A stretch of DNA of 64,000 bases, taken from positions 21,779 through 85,778 of the forward strand of contig NZ_FYDJ01000023.1 in assembly GCF_900187425.1 (NCBI RefSeq), read 5' to 3'. A model generated the notes under the pieces. That model had not been told where the DNA came from, did no database searches, and worked only from the letters and a program-made list of their open reading frames with translations. The position numbers and the translations under genes were made by a program. This document shows positions 50,098 to 58,961 of the stretch, one piece after another. Origin of the DNA: Pseudomonas sp. Irchel s3h14. GTDB taxonomy: Bacteria > Pseudomonadota > Gammaproteobacteria > Pseudomonadales > Pseudomonadaceae. The stretch's first letter is position 1, and each line of letters begins with the position of its first letter.

Positions 50098-52379
50098 CCC
50101 CCGAGCAAATGCGCGACGCCTCTTTGCTGGAACTGTTCAGTCTGGAAGCCGAGGCCCAGACCTTGGTGCTAAGCGCCGGCCTGCTGGCGCTCGAGCGCGA
50201 TCCGACCCAAGCCGATTACCTCGAGTCGTGCATGCGCGCGGCCCACTCGCTCAAGGGCGCGGCGCGGATTGTCGGGGTCGATGCCGGGGTCAGCGTCGCC
50301 CATGTGATGGAAGATTACCTGGTCAGCGCCCAGGAAGGGCGCCTGTACCTGCGGCCCGAATACATTGATGCACTGTTGCAAGGCACTGATCTGCTGATGC
50401 GAATTGCGACGCCGGGCAACGCTCCGGCGCCTGCGGATATCGAAGCTTACGTCATCTTGATGGGACGGCTGCTTGATCACATGGCGGCTACCCCCATCGC
50501 GCCGCCGATGGCAGAGCTTCAGCTGGAACCGCCGACGCCCAAGGTTGAGCCGCCCATGCCTGCCGCCACCGAAGCCCCCCCGGCAGCGCCCGCCGAGCCA
50601 GCGCCCAAGACTAAACGCACCATCGAAAATGGCGAGCGCGTATTACGCGTCACGGCCGAACGCCTGAACAGCCTGCTTGATCTGTCGAGCAAATCCCTGG
50701 TGGAAACCCTGCGGCTCAAACCGCACCTGGCCACCATGCAACGCCTCAAGCGCATGCAGAACAACGGCCTGCGGGCCCTGGAAAACCTCAACGTCCACCT
50801 CAAGGAACATGCCTTGAGTCTGGAAGCACAGGAAGCCCTCGAAGTCGCTCGTCGGCTACTGGCTGAGTCTCAGCAATTGCTGGTGGAGAAGAACGCCGAA
50901 CTGGATGAGTTCGCCTGGCAGGCCAGTCAGCGGGCGCAAGTGTTGTACGACACCGCGCTGGCCTGCCGCATGCGGCCGTTTGCCGATGTGTTGAGCGGGC
51001 AAGTGCGCATGGTCCGCGACCTCGGTCGCGACCTCGGCAAACAGGTACGACTGGAGATCGAGGGCGAGAAAACCCAGGTCGACCGCGACGTGTTGGAGAA
51101 ACTTGAAGCGCCGCTGACTCACCTGCTACGCAATGCCGTGGATCACGGCATCGAATCCCCGGAGCAACGGCTAATGGCGGGCAAGCCCGCTGAAGGCCTG
51201 ATCCGTTTGCGTGCTTCCCATCAGGCCGGTCTGCTGGTGCTGGAGCTGAGCGATGACGGCAATGGCGTCGATCTGGAAAAGGTCCGCCGCAGCATCATCG
51301 AACGCCAATTGTCCCCGGCCGAAACCGCCGCGCAGTTGACTGAAGAAGAGCTGCTGACCTTTCTGTTTCTGCCGGGTTTCAGCCTGCGCAACACGGTCAC
51401 CGAAGTCTCCGGGCGCGGCGTCGGACTGGATGCGGTCCAGCACATGGTCCGTCAGCTGCGCGGCGCGGTCGTGCTGGAGCAGGTGGCGGGCGAGGGCAGT
51501 CGTTTCCATCTCGAAGTGCCGCTGACCCTGTCGGTGGTGCGCAGTCTGGTGGTGGAGGTCGGTGACGAGGCGTATGCCTTTCCGCTGGCCCACATCGAAC
51601 GGATGTGCGATCTGGAGCCGGCGGACATTGTCCAGGTCGAAGGCCGTCAGCATTTCTGGCACGAAGGCCGGCATGTCGGGCTGGTCGCGGCCAGTCAGCT
51701 GTTGCAGCGTCCGGCGAGCCAGAACAGTCAGCAAACCCTCAAAGTGGTGGTGATTCGCGAACGCGAGGCGATTTACGGCGTGGCGGTCGAGCGTTTTATC
51801 GGCGAGCGGACGTTGGTCGTTTTGCCGCTGGATGAGCGTCTGGGCAAGGTGCAGGACATTTCCGCCGGGGCCTTGCTCGACGATGGTTCGGTAGTGCTGA
51901 TCGTCGACGTCGAAGACATGCTGCGTTCGGTGGACAAACTGCTCAATACCGGGCGTCTTGAGCGCATTGCCGGTCACGGCAACCAAACGGTTGAAGCGGC
52001 TCGAAAACGGATTCTGGTGGTCGACGATTCGCTGACCGTACGTGAGCTGCAACGCAAGTTGCTACTCAATCGCGGCTACGACGTGGCGGTGGCGGTGGAC
52101 GGGATGGATGGCTGGAACGCCCTGCGTTCGGAGGATTTCGATCTGTTGATCACCGACATTGATATGCCGCGCATGGATGGCATCGAACTGGTGTCTTTAT
52201 TGCGCCGGGACAATCGCCTGCAATCCCTTCCGGTGATGGTGGTGTCTTACAAGGATCGTGAAGAGGACCGTCGCCGTGGACTGGACGCTGGAGCCGACTA
52301 TTATCTAGCCAAAGCCAGTTTTCATGACGACGCCCTGCTTGACGCGGTGGTTGAGCTCATTGGAGGAGCGCGTGCATGA
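50094..52379 (+). CDS. wspE: Hybrid CheA-type kinase WspE
   Basis: 761 residues. HPt domain with the phospho-His in RAAHSLKGAARIVG, Pro/Ala-rich linker (about 140-180), dimerisation helices, HATPase (LLRNAVDHGIESPEQR; LSDDGNGVDLEKVRRS; GRGVGLDAVQHMV), a CheW-like domain and a C-terminal receiver with the phospho-Asp in LLITDIDMPRMDG. WspE phosphorylates WspR and WspF. ATGA overlaps on both sides. Confidence 0.95.
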   Translation: MTPEQMRDASLLELFSLEAEAQTLVLSAGLLALERDPTQADYLESCMRAAHSLKGAARIVGVDAGVSVAHVMEDYLVSAQEGRLYLRPEYIDALLQGTDLLMRIATPGNAPAPADIEAYVILMGRLLDHMAATPIAPPMAELQLEPPTPKVEPPMPAATEAPPAAPAEPAPKTKRTIENGERVLRVTAERLNSLLDLSSKSLVETLRLKPHLATMQRLKRMQNNGLRALENLNVHLKEHALSLEAQEALEVARRLLAESQQLLVEKNAELDEFAWQASQRAQVLYDTALACRMRPFADVLSGQVRMVRDLGRDLGKQVRLEIEGEKTQVDRDVLEKLEAPLTHLLRNAVDHGIESPEQRLMAGKPAEGLIRLRASHQAGLLVLELSDDGNGVDLEKVRRSIIERQLSPAETAAQLTEEELLTFLFLPGFSLRNTVTEVSGRGVGLDAVQHMVRQLRGAVVLEQVAGEGSRFHLEVPLTLSVVRSLVVEVGDEAYAFPLAHIERMCDLEPADIVQVEGRQHFWHEGRHVGLVAASQLLQRPASQNSQQTLKVVVIREREAIYGVAVERFIGERTLVVLPLDERLGKVQDISAGALLDDGSVVLIVDVEDMLRSVDKLLNTGRLERIAGHGNQTVEAARKRILVVDDSLTVRELQRKLLLNRGYDVAVAVDGMDGWNALRSEDFDLLITDIDMPRMDGIELVSLLRRDNRLQSLPVMVVSYKDREEDRRRGLDAGADYYLAKASFHDDALLDAVVELIGGARA

Positions 52380-53386
52380 AAATAGCGATCGTCAACGACA
52401 TGCCCATGGCGGTGGAGGCCCTGCGCCGCACCTTGGCATTCGATCCGGCGCACGAGGTGGTCTGGGTCGCCAGTAATGGGGCCGAGGCGGTGCAGCGTTG
52501 CGCTGAAAACACGCCGGATCTGATCCTGATGGACCTGATCATGCCCGTGATGGATGGCGTGGAGGCGACCCGGCGGATCATGGCCGAGACGCCGTGCGCG
52601 ATTGTCATTGTTACGGTCGACCGCGAGCAGAACGTGCATCGGGTGTTTGAGGCCATGGGCCACGGAGCGCTGGATGTGGTCGATACGCCGGCCATCGGTG
52701 CCGGCAATGCCCAAGAGGCAGCGGCCCCGTTACTGCGCAAGATCATGAACATCGGTTGGCTGATCGGTGACCGGGGCAATCGGGAGCGAGCCGCCCCGAG
52801 CCCGCTGCGCAGTTCGGCTTCGCGCCAGCGCCTGATCGCCATTGGCTCATCCGCCGGTGGGCCGGCCGCGCTGGAAGTACTGCTCAAGGGGCTGCCGCGA
52901 AATTTTTCGGCCGCCATCGTGCTGGTGCAGCATGTTGACCAGGTGTTCGCTGCCGGCATGGCCGAATGGCTCAGCAGCGCCAGCGGCCTGAATGTGCGCC
53001 TGGCCCAGGAAGGCGAGCCTCCGCAGGCTGGGTCGGTGTTGCTGGCGGGCACCAATCACCATATTCGCCTGTTGAAAAACGGCACGCTGGCCTACACCGC
53101 CGAACCGGTCAACGAGATCTACCGGCCCTCGATCGATGTGTTCTTCGAGAGCGTGGCCAATTACTGGAACGGCGATGCCGTGGGGGTTTTGCTCACCGGC
53201 ATGGGACGCGATGGTGCACAGGGGCTTAAACTCATGCGCCAACAGGGCTACCTGACCATCGCTCAGGATCAGCACAGCAGCGCGGTGTACGGAATGCCGA
53301 AGGCGGCAGCGGCCATCGACGCCGCTGTGGAGATTCGCCCACTGGAAAAGATAGCGCCACGATTGCTGGAGATTTTCCCCAAATGA
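52376..53386 (+). CDS. wspF: CheB-like methylesterase WspF
   Basis: 336 residues. Receiver domain with phospho-Asp in LILMDLIMPVMDG, then the methylesterase domain with the catalytic Ser in AIGSSAGGPAALEVL, His in VLVQHVDQVFAAGM and Asp in LLTGMGRDGAQGLKL. WspF demethylates WspA and damps the pathway; loss of function is the classic route to wrinkly/small-colony variants. All motifs are intact here, so the locus should be under normal control. Confidence 0.95.
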   Translation: MKIAIVNDMPMAVEALRRTLAFDPAHEVVWVASNGAEAVQRCAENTPDLILMDLIMPVMDGVEATRRIMAETPCAIVIVTVDREQNVHRVFEAMGHGALDVVDTPAIGAGNAQEAAAPLLRKIMNIGWLIGDRGNRERAAPSPLRSSASRQRLIAIGSSAGGPAALEVLLKGLPRNFSAAIVLVQHVDQVFAAGMAEWLSSASGLNVRLAQEGEPPQAGSVLLAGTNHHIRLLKNGTLAYTAEPVNEIYRPSIDVFFESVANYWNGDAVGVLLTGMGRDGAQGLKLMRQQGYLTIAQDQHSSAVYGMPKAAAAIDAAVEIRPLEKIAPRLLEIFPK

Positions 53387-53433
53387 AGACTTTTCACAGC
53401 AATCTGGCCCAAGTAGTACTCAGGTGACTGCCT

Positions 53434-54435
53434 ATGAATGATTTACAGCTCGACGACTTCAAAACCGACGAAAACGCCGCCATGGTGTTGTTGGTGGACG
53501 ATCAGGCAATGATCGGCGAGGCGGTGCGCCGCGGGTTGTCGAACGAAGAAAACATCGACTTCCACTTCTGCGCCGACCCGCACCAGGCCATCGCCCAGGC
53601 GATCCGCATCAAACCGACGGTGATCCTTCAGGATCTGGTGATGCCCGGTCTTGACGGCTTGAGTCTGGTGCGCGAGTACCGCAACCATCCGGCGACCAAG
53701 GACATCCCGATCATTGTCCTGTCGACCAAGGAAGACCCGCTGATCAAGAGCGCGGCGTTTGCGGCCGGGGCCAATGATTACCTGGTGAAGTTGCCGGACA
53801 ACATCGAACTGGTGGCGCGCATCCGCTATCACTCGCGTTCCTACATGACGTTGCTGCAGCGCGACGCCGCTTATCGCGCGCTGCGGGTCAGCCAGCAACA
53901 GTTGCTCGACACCAACCTGGTGCTGCAACGCTTGATGAACTCGGACGGCCTGACCGGGCTGTCGAACCGCCGGCATTTCGATGAATACCTGGAGCTTGAG
54001 TGGCGCCGTTCGCTGCGTGACCAGAGTCAACTGTCGCTGCTGATGATCGATGTCGACTACTTCAAGTCCTACAACGACAGCTTCGGCCACCTTGAAGGTG
54101 ATGAAGCCCTGCGCAAAGTGGCCACGGCGATTCGTGATGCCAGCGCCCGTCCTTCGGACCTGCCGGCCCGTTATGGCGGCGAAGAGTTCGCCCTGGTGCT
54201 GCCCAATACTTCGCCGGGCGGCGCGCGACTGGTCGCGGAAAAACTTCGCCAGACCGTAGCTTCGCTAAAGATTCCGCATGTTTTCCCGGTCGAAGGTTCG
54301 AGCCTGACCATCAGCATCGGCCTGTCGACCATGACCCCGCAACCGGGCGGCGATTGCCGTCAATTGATCTCGGCGGCGGACAAGGGGCTGTATCTGGCGA
54401 AGAACAATGGGCGTAATCAGGTGGGGATCGAGTAA
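53434..54435 (+). CDS. wspR: Diguanylate cyclase response regulator WspR
   Basis: 333 residues: receiver domain (about 15-135) with the phospho-Asp in VILQDLVMPGLDG and Lys in VLSTKEDPL, a helical linker, then the GGDEF domain with active site RYGGEEFALVLPN and the inhibitory I-site RPSD five residues before it. Phosphorylated WspR forms tetramers and makes c-di-GMP on surfaces, promoting exopolysaccharide. A 47-base gap separates it from wspF, unlike the ATGA overlaps earlier in the operon. Confidence 0.96.
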   Translation: MNDLQLDDFKTDENAAMVLLVDDQAMIGEAVRRGLSNEENIDFHFCADPHQAIAQAIRIKPTVILQDLVMPGLDGLSLVREYRNHPATKDIPIIVLSTKEDPLIKSAAFAAGANDYLVKLPDNIELVARIRYHSRSYMTLLQRDAAYRALRVSQQQLLDTNLVLQRLMNSDGLTGLSNRRHFDEYLELEWRRSLRDQSQLSLLMIDVDYFKSYNDSFGHLEGDEALRKVATAIRDASARPSDLPARYGGEEFALVLPNTSPGGARLVAEKLRQTVASLKIPHVFPVEGSSLTISIGLSTMTPQPGGDCRQLISAADKGLYLAKNNGRNQVGIE

Positions 54436-54460
54436 CCCACACCCCTAGCGCTGTAGCACC

Positions 54461-54607
54461 GTAGCAGCTGTCGAGCCCCGCGAGGCAGCGTTCGGCGGCG
54501 CAGCCGTCGTAAAACCAGGCAACGCGGTCGTTCAGGAAAACCGCGTACACAGGTTTTGCGAGGACTCCGTCCTCGAACGCAGCCTCGCGGGGCTCGACCG
54601 CTGCTAC
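54461..54607. repeat. Long-arm inverted repeat, GTAGCAGC family (diverged)
   Basis: Bounded by GTAGCAGCTGTCGAGCCCCG (54461-54480) and CGGGGCTCGACCGCTGCTAC (54587-54606). Inner parts GAGGCAGCGTTCG/CGAACGCAGCCTCG also pair. It fills most of the wspR-prfB gap. Confidence 0.75.
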
Positions 54608-54726
54608 AAGTGTTCGCCGTTTAGCCAAAACCATTCGCCCCTAAAGCCGCCAGGCGGGCTGCCGTGACAGCCTGATTACGTTATACTCGCCGGCTTTCAA
54701 AAGTTCGCCAACGAGTGCTGCCCGCC

Positions 54727-55822
54727 ATGGAAATCAACCCGATCCTTAACAGTATCAAGGACCTGTCCGAGCGCTCCGAAACTATTCGGGGGTATCTTTG
54801 ACTACGATCAAAAGCATGAGCGTCTGACTGAAGTCAATCGCGAGCTTGAAGATCCGTCTGTCTGGAACAACCCGACGTACGCTCAGGAGCTGGGCCGCGA
54901 GCGGTCCCTGCTGGCTCAGATCGTCGAAACCCTCGACGAAATGCACACAGGCCTGGCCGACGCCAAAGACCTGCTGCTGATGTCCGCCGAAGAAGAAGAC
55001 CAGGCCGCCGTCGATGACGTCGCTGCCGAAGTCGAGCGTCTGCGCGAGTCCCTGGAAAAACTCGAATTCCGTCGCATGTTCAGCGGTGAGATGGACGCCA
55101 ACAACGCCTACCTGGACATCCAGGCTGGCTCCGGCGGCACCGAGGCTCAGGACTGGGCCAACATCCTGCTGCGCATGTACCTGCGCTGGGCCGACAAACG
55201 CGGTTTCGACGCGACCATCATGGAACTGTCGGCCGGTGAAGTCGCCGGTATCAAAGGCGCCACAATCCATATCAAGGGCGAATACGCCTTTGGCTGGTTG
55301 CGTACCGAAATCGGCGTGCACCGTCTGGTGCGCAAGAGCCCGTACGACTCCGGTAACCGTCGCCACACCTCGTTCTCGGCCGTGTTCGTGTCGCCGGAAA
55401 TCGATGACAACATCGAAATCGACATCAACCCGTCGGACCTGCGCATCGACACCTACCGCTCCTCCGGTGCCGGTGGTCAGCACGTAAACACCACCGACTC
55501 GGCCGTGCGTATTACGCACGTACCGAGCAACACCGTGGTCAGCTGCCAGAACGAACGCTCCCAGCACGCCAACAAAGACACCGCGATGAAAATGTTGCGG
55601 GCGCGCTTGTACGAGCAGGAAGTGCAGAAACGCAACGCCGCCTCCCAGGCCCTGGAAGACACCAAGTCGGACATCGGCTGGGGTCACCAGATTCGCTCGT
55701 ATGTACTCGATGCGTCGCGAATCAAGGATTTGCGCACTAACATCGAACGCAGCGACTGCGACAAGGTGCTCGACGGCGACATCGACGAATACCTGGTGGC
55801 CAGCTTGAAACAAGGGCTCTAA
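54727..55822 (+). CDS. prfB: Peptide chain release factor 2, with programmed +1 frameshift
   Basis: The first 24 codons (54727-54798) end in TAT CTT followed by an in-frame TGA (54799-54801). Skipping base 54799 continues the frame as GAC to 55822, giving 364 residues. The slippery site CTT-TGA-C with an upstream GGGGG is the classic RF2 autoregulatory frameshift. The GGQ motif is in SSGAGGQHVNTTDSAV. The stop-codon tripeptide reads SPY (RKSPYDSGNRR) where E. coli RF2 has SPF. A TATACT box at 54682-54687 could be the -10. lysS follows, as in E. coli. Confidence 0.96.
54790..54802 (+). promoter_or_regulatory. Programmed +1 frameshift site of prfB
   Basis: GGGTATCTTTGAC: an SD-like G-run pairs with the 16S anti-SD, the P-site CTT tRNA slips to TTT, and the in-frame TGA is bypassed when RF2 is scarce. 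Positions: CTT 54796-54798, TGA 54799-54801. Confidence 0.95.
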
Positions 55823-55848
55823 GGCACGCGCTACAGGGTTGTCGTAAT

Positions 55849-55893
55849 CCTGTAGGAGCGAGGCTTGCCCGCGAACCCCGGCGAATGCCGGGG
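55849..55893. repeat. Single REP core plus hairpin between prfB and lysS
   Basis: CCTGTAGGAGCGAGGCTTGC…GCGAA (55849-55875) is an unpaired REP core. Directly after it CCCCGGC-GAAT-GCCGGGG (55876-55893) forms a small stable hairpin. Confidence 0.7.
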
Positions 55894-55922
55894 GCAACGA
55901 ACCTGATGGAATATTTAAAGAC

Positions 55923-57425
55923 ATGAGCGACCTAGAACTCGACCCGCAAGCCCTGCAACAGGAAGAAAACTCCCTGATCGCCCTGCGCAAGGAAAAGCTG
56001 GCTGCCGAGCGCGCCAAGGGCAATGCCTTCCCGAACGACTTCCGCCGCGACAACTACTGCGAAGACTTGCAGAAACAGTACGCGGACAAGACCAAGGAAG
56101 AGCTGGCAGAGGCTGCGATCCCGGTCAAGGTTGCCGGTCGCATCATGCTCAACCGTGGCTCGTTCATGGTGATCCAGGACATGACAGGTCGCATTCAGGT
56201 CTACGTCAACCGTAAAACCCTGTCCGAAGAAACCCTGGCCTCGGTGAAAACCTGGGACATGGGCGACATCATCGCAGCCGTTGGCACCCTGGCGCGTTCC
56301 GGCAAGGGCGACCTGTACGTCGAAATGACCCAGGTGCGCCTGCTGACCAAGTCCTTGCGTCCGCTGCCGGACAAACACCACGGCCTGACCGACACCGAAC
56401 AGCGCTATCGCCAGCGTTACGTTGACCTGATCGTCAACGAAGACGTGCGCCAGACCTTCCGCGTACGTTCGCAAGTGATTGCACACATCCGCAGTTTCCT
56501 GATGCAGCGTGACTTCCTGGAAGTGGAAACGCCGATGCTGCAAACCATTCCGGGTGGTGCGGCAGCCAAGCCGTTCGAGACTCACCACAACGCGCTGGAC
56601 ATGGAAATGTTCCTGCGTATCGCGCCTGAGCTGTACCTCAAGCGCCTCGTTGTCGGCGGTTTCGAAAAAGTCTTCGAGATCAACCGCAACTTCCGTAACG
56701 AAGGCGTTTCGACTCGTCACAACCCTGAATTCACCATGTTGGAGTTCTACCAGGCTTACGCCGACTACGAAGACAACATGGACCTGACCGAAGAGCTGTT
56801 CCGCGAACTGGCACAGCTGGTTCTGGGCAGCACCGACGTGCCTTATGGCGACAAAGTGTTCCACTTCGGCGAACCGTTCGTGCGTCTGTCGGTGTTCGAC
56901 TCGATCCTCAAGTACAACCCTGAGCTGACCGCTGACGACCTGACCGACATCGACAAGGCCCGCGCCATCGCCAAGAAGGCCGGCGCCAAGGTGCTGGGCT
57001 TCGAAGGTCTGGGCAAATTGCAGGTGATGATTTTCGAAGAGCTGGTCGAGCATAAGCTGGAGCAGCCGCACTTCATCACTCAATACCCGTTCGAAGTGTC
57101 GCCGCTGGCCCGTCGTAACGACGACAACCCGAACGTCACCGACCGTTTCGAGCTGTTCATCGGTGGCCGCGAAATCGCCAATGCCTACTCCGAGTTGAAC
57201 GACGCGGAAGACCAGGCCGAGCGCTTCATGGCGCAGGTGGCCGATAAGGACGCCGGCGACGACGAAGCCATGCATTACGACGCCGACTTCGTTCGCGCGC
57301 TGGAGTACGGCATGCCGCCAACGGCCGGTGAAGGTATCGGCATCGACCGTCTGGTGATGCTGCTGACCAACTCCCCGTCGATCCGCGACGTGATCCTGTT
57401 CCCGCACATGCGGCCACAAGCGTAA
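55923..57425 (+). CDS. lysS: Lysyl-tRNA synthetase (class II)
   Basis: 500 residues. N-terminal OB-fold anticodon-binding domain (about 60-170; VKVAGRIMLNRGSFMVIQD), then the class II core: motif 2 FRNEGVSTRHNPEFTMLEFYQAY and motif 3 GEGIGIDRLVMLLTN. Standard length and features. Confidence 0.97.
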   Translation: MSDLELDPQALQQEENSLIALRKEKLAAERAKGNAFPNDFRRDNYCEDLQKQYADKTKEELAEAAIPVKVAGRIMLNRGSFMVIQDMTGRIQVYVNRKTLSEETLASVKTWDMGDIIAAVGTLARSGKGDLYVEMTQVRLLTKSLRPLPDKHHGLTDTEQRYRQRYVDLIVNEDVRQTFRVRSQVIAHIRSFLMQRDFLEVETPMLQTIPGGAAAKPFETHHNALDMEMFLRIAPELYLKRLVVGGFEKVFEINRNFRNEGVSTRHNPEFTMLEFYQAYADYEDNMDLTEELFRELAQLVLGSTDVPYGDKVFHFGEPFVRLSVFDSILKYNPELTADDLTDIDKARAIAKKAGAKVLGFEGLGKLQVMIFEELVEHKLEQPHFITQYPFEVSPLARRNDDNPNVTDRFELFIGGREIANAYSELNDAEDQAERFMAQVADKDAGDDEAMHYDADFVRALEYGMPPTAGEGIGIDRLVMLLTNSPSIRDVILFPHMRPQA

Positions 57426-57435
57426 GTGTTTCAAT

Positions 57436-57466
57436 AAAAAAGCCGCCTAAAACAGGCGGCTTTTTA
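57436..57466 (+). terminator. Intrinsic terminator after lysS
   Basis: AAAAAGCCGCCT-AAAAC-AGGCGGCTTTTT, a perfect stem with A and T runs, 11 bases after the lysS stop. Confidence 0.92.
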
Positions 57467-57526
57467 TTGCCTGTCTGGTACAAACGTATCAATTGGTTAC
57501 TTTTGAAGTAGAGAGGAATACCTGTC

Positions 57527-58243
57527 GTGAACCGTGCAATTGCTCAAGAGGGTGCAGCGGACGTCGCCACTGCGGTCGCTGAAAGTGTTCAGTACCAGGG
57601 TCGCAAGGCCAGCCGACAGGGCAGTGAGCAGCGTCGACAGGACATTCTCGATGCGGCGATGCGCATTGTCGTGCGCGATGGCGTGCGGGCCGTGCGTCAC
57701 CGTGCGGTGGCCGCCGAGGCCGGTGTGCCGCTGTCGGCCACCACTTACTATTTCAAGGATATCGATGACCTGCTCACCGATACCTTTGCCCAATACGTGG
57801 AACGCAGTGCGGCGTTCATGGCCAAGCTGTGGGCCAGCAATGAAGGCTTGCTGCGCGAAATGGTGGCTTATGGCGATGGCAGCCCCGAGTCGCGTTCACA
57901 GCTGGCCGACGATATCGCACGCCTGACCGCCGATTACGTGCAGCGCCAATTGCACAACCGTCGCGAACACTTGATGGCCGAGCAGGCGTTCCGTCAGGAG
58001 GCGCTGTTGAACCCGCGTCTGGCGGAGTTGGTGCGTTCGCATCAGCAAATTCTTCTGCAAGGCACCTGCCATTTTTTCGAGGTATTGGGTTCCCGCGAGC
58101 CACAACAGGATGCCAAAGTGTTGACGGCGATTATCGGACGGATGGAATATCAGGGCCTGCTCAACGACGCCGAGCCTGTCGCCGAAGCCGAAATGCTCGG
58201 CATCCTGACCCGCTACATGCATTTGGTATTGGCGTCGGTGTAA
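57527..58243 (+). CDS. TetR/AcrR-family transcriptional regulator
   Basis: 238 residues from a GTG at 57527, preceded by AGAGAGGA. A 30-residue N-terminal extension precedes the TetR helix-turn-helix (about 35-85; RQDILDAAMRIVVRDGVRAV, AGVPLSATTYYFKDIDDLL). The ligand-binding part is all-helical. It lies alone between lysS and a lipoprotein gene, the same place as PA3699 in P. aeruginosa as I recall. Target genes are unknown. Confidence 0.87.
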   Translation: MNRAIAQEGAADVATAVAESVQYQGRKASRQGSEQRRQDILDAAMRIVVRDGVRAVRHRAVAAEAGVPLSATTYYFKDIDDLLTDTFAQYVERSAAFMAKLWASNEGLLREMVAYGDGSPESRSQLADDIARLTADYVQRQLHNRREHLMAEQAFRQEALLNPRLAELVRSHQQILLQGTCHFFEVLGSREPQQDAKVLTAIIGRMEYQGLLNDAEPVAEAEMLGILTRYMHLVLASV

Positions 58244-58248
58244 TCCTT

Positions 58249-58337
58249 GTGGGAGCGGGCTTGCTCGCGAATGCGGTTGAACATTCAACATTAATGTCGA
58301 CTGACACACCGTATTCGCGAGCAAGCCCGCTCCCACA
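58249..58337. repeat. REP-type inverted repeat pair
   Basis: TGTGGGAGCGGGCTTGCTCG (58249-58268) and CGAGCAAGCCCGCTCCCACA (58318-58337) are perfect reverse complements around a 49-base spacer. Confidence 0.85.
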
Positions 58338-58369
58338 TGAGGTCCGTGTGTGTTCATAGGGAGTGTTGA

Positions 58370-58924
58370 ATGAAAGCCTGGCGTGTCGTTGTGATCGCCT
58401 TGTCGTTCCTGCTGCTCAGCGGCTGTCTGGTGACCTTCAAGGAGCCGCTGCCCTCGAGCGAGCCCGCGCCCAAAGGGTTGCTCGGCAAATGGACCAGCAC
58501 CAACGCCTGGGGCGAGCCGCTGAATCTGGAGCTGACGCGCCTCGGCGACAATCACTATCAGGCCGTCAGCTACTTCAAGGCTAAACCCAAGGAGCGTGAA
58601 GCCTATCCGTTCACGGTGACCCGCCATGGCAGTCGCTGGTACCTGTCGGCCAAGGTGCCGGCGCAATTCGGTGGGCATTTCACTATCGCCGGTTTTGAAC
58701 TCACCGATAAGCATGAACTGGTGGTCTATAACCTCGACCTCGAGCAGATCAACCAGGCCCTGAGGCAAAAAGTCCTCAGCGGCGAAGGCTTCCAGACTGA
58801 CGACGGCGACGGCGTATTGATCAACAACAATCTGGACCAGGTCTTCGCCTACCTCGACGATCCGGCCAATTCCGATGTGTTCGTCGAGGCGGTGCGCTAT
58901 CAGCGCCTGGCCAAAGCCAAATAA
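58370..58924 (+). CDS. Putative outer-membrane lipoprotein, function unknown
   Basis: 184 residues with a lipoprotein signal (VVVIALSFLLLSGC; lipobox LSGC, Cys at about 22). Residue +2 is Leu, not Asp, so sorting to the outer membrane is expected. The mature part (LLGKWTSTNAWGEPLNLELT) is mostly beta and unassigned. RBS AGGGAG precedes the ATG. The DUF1704 gene follows closely. Confidence 0.8.
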   Translation: MKAWRVVVIALSFLLLSGCLVTFKEPLPSSEPAPKGLLGKWTSTNAWGEPLNLELTRLGDNHYQAVSYFKAKPKEREAYPFTVTRHGSRWYLSAKVPAQFGGHFTIAGFELTDKHELVVYNLDLEQINQALRQKVLSGEGFQTDDGDGVLINNNLDQVFAYLDDPANSDVFVEAVRYQRLAKAK

Positions 58925-58961
58925 ACCCAGCACGTAAATGGTTTTTCTACAGGAGTTTCGG

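Noticed and set aside
54781..54802. Apparent stop codon early in prfB as evidence of a pseudogene
   Set aside because: The context is the classic programmed +1 frameshift site of RF2.
55932..57434. 500-residue minus-strand frame opposite lysS
   Set aside because: A GC-skew shadow of lysS; low-complexity Val/His/Gln/Gly composition and no family.
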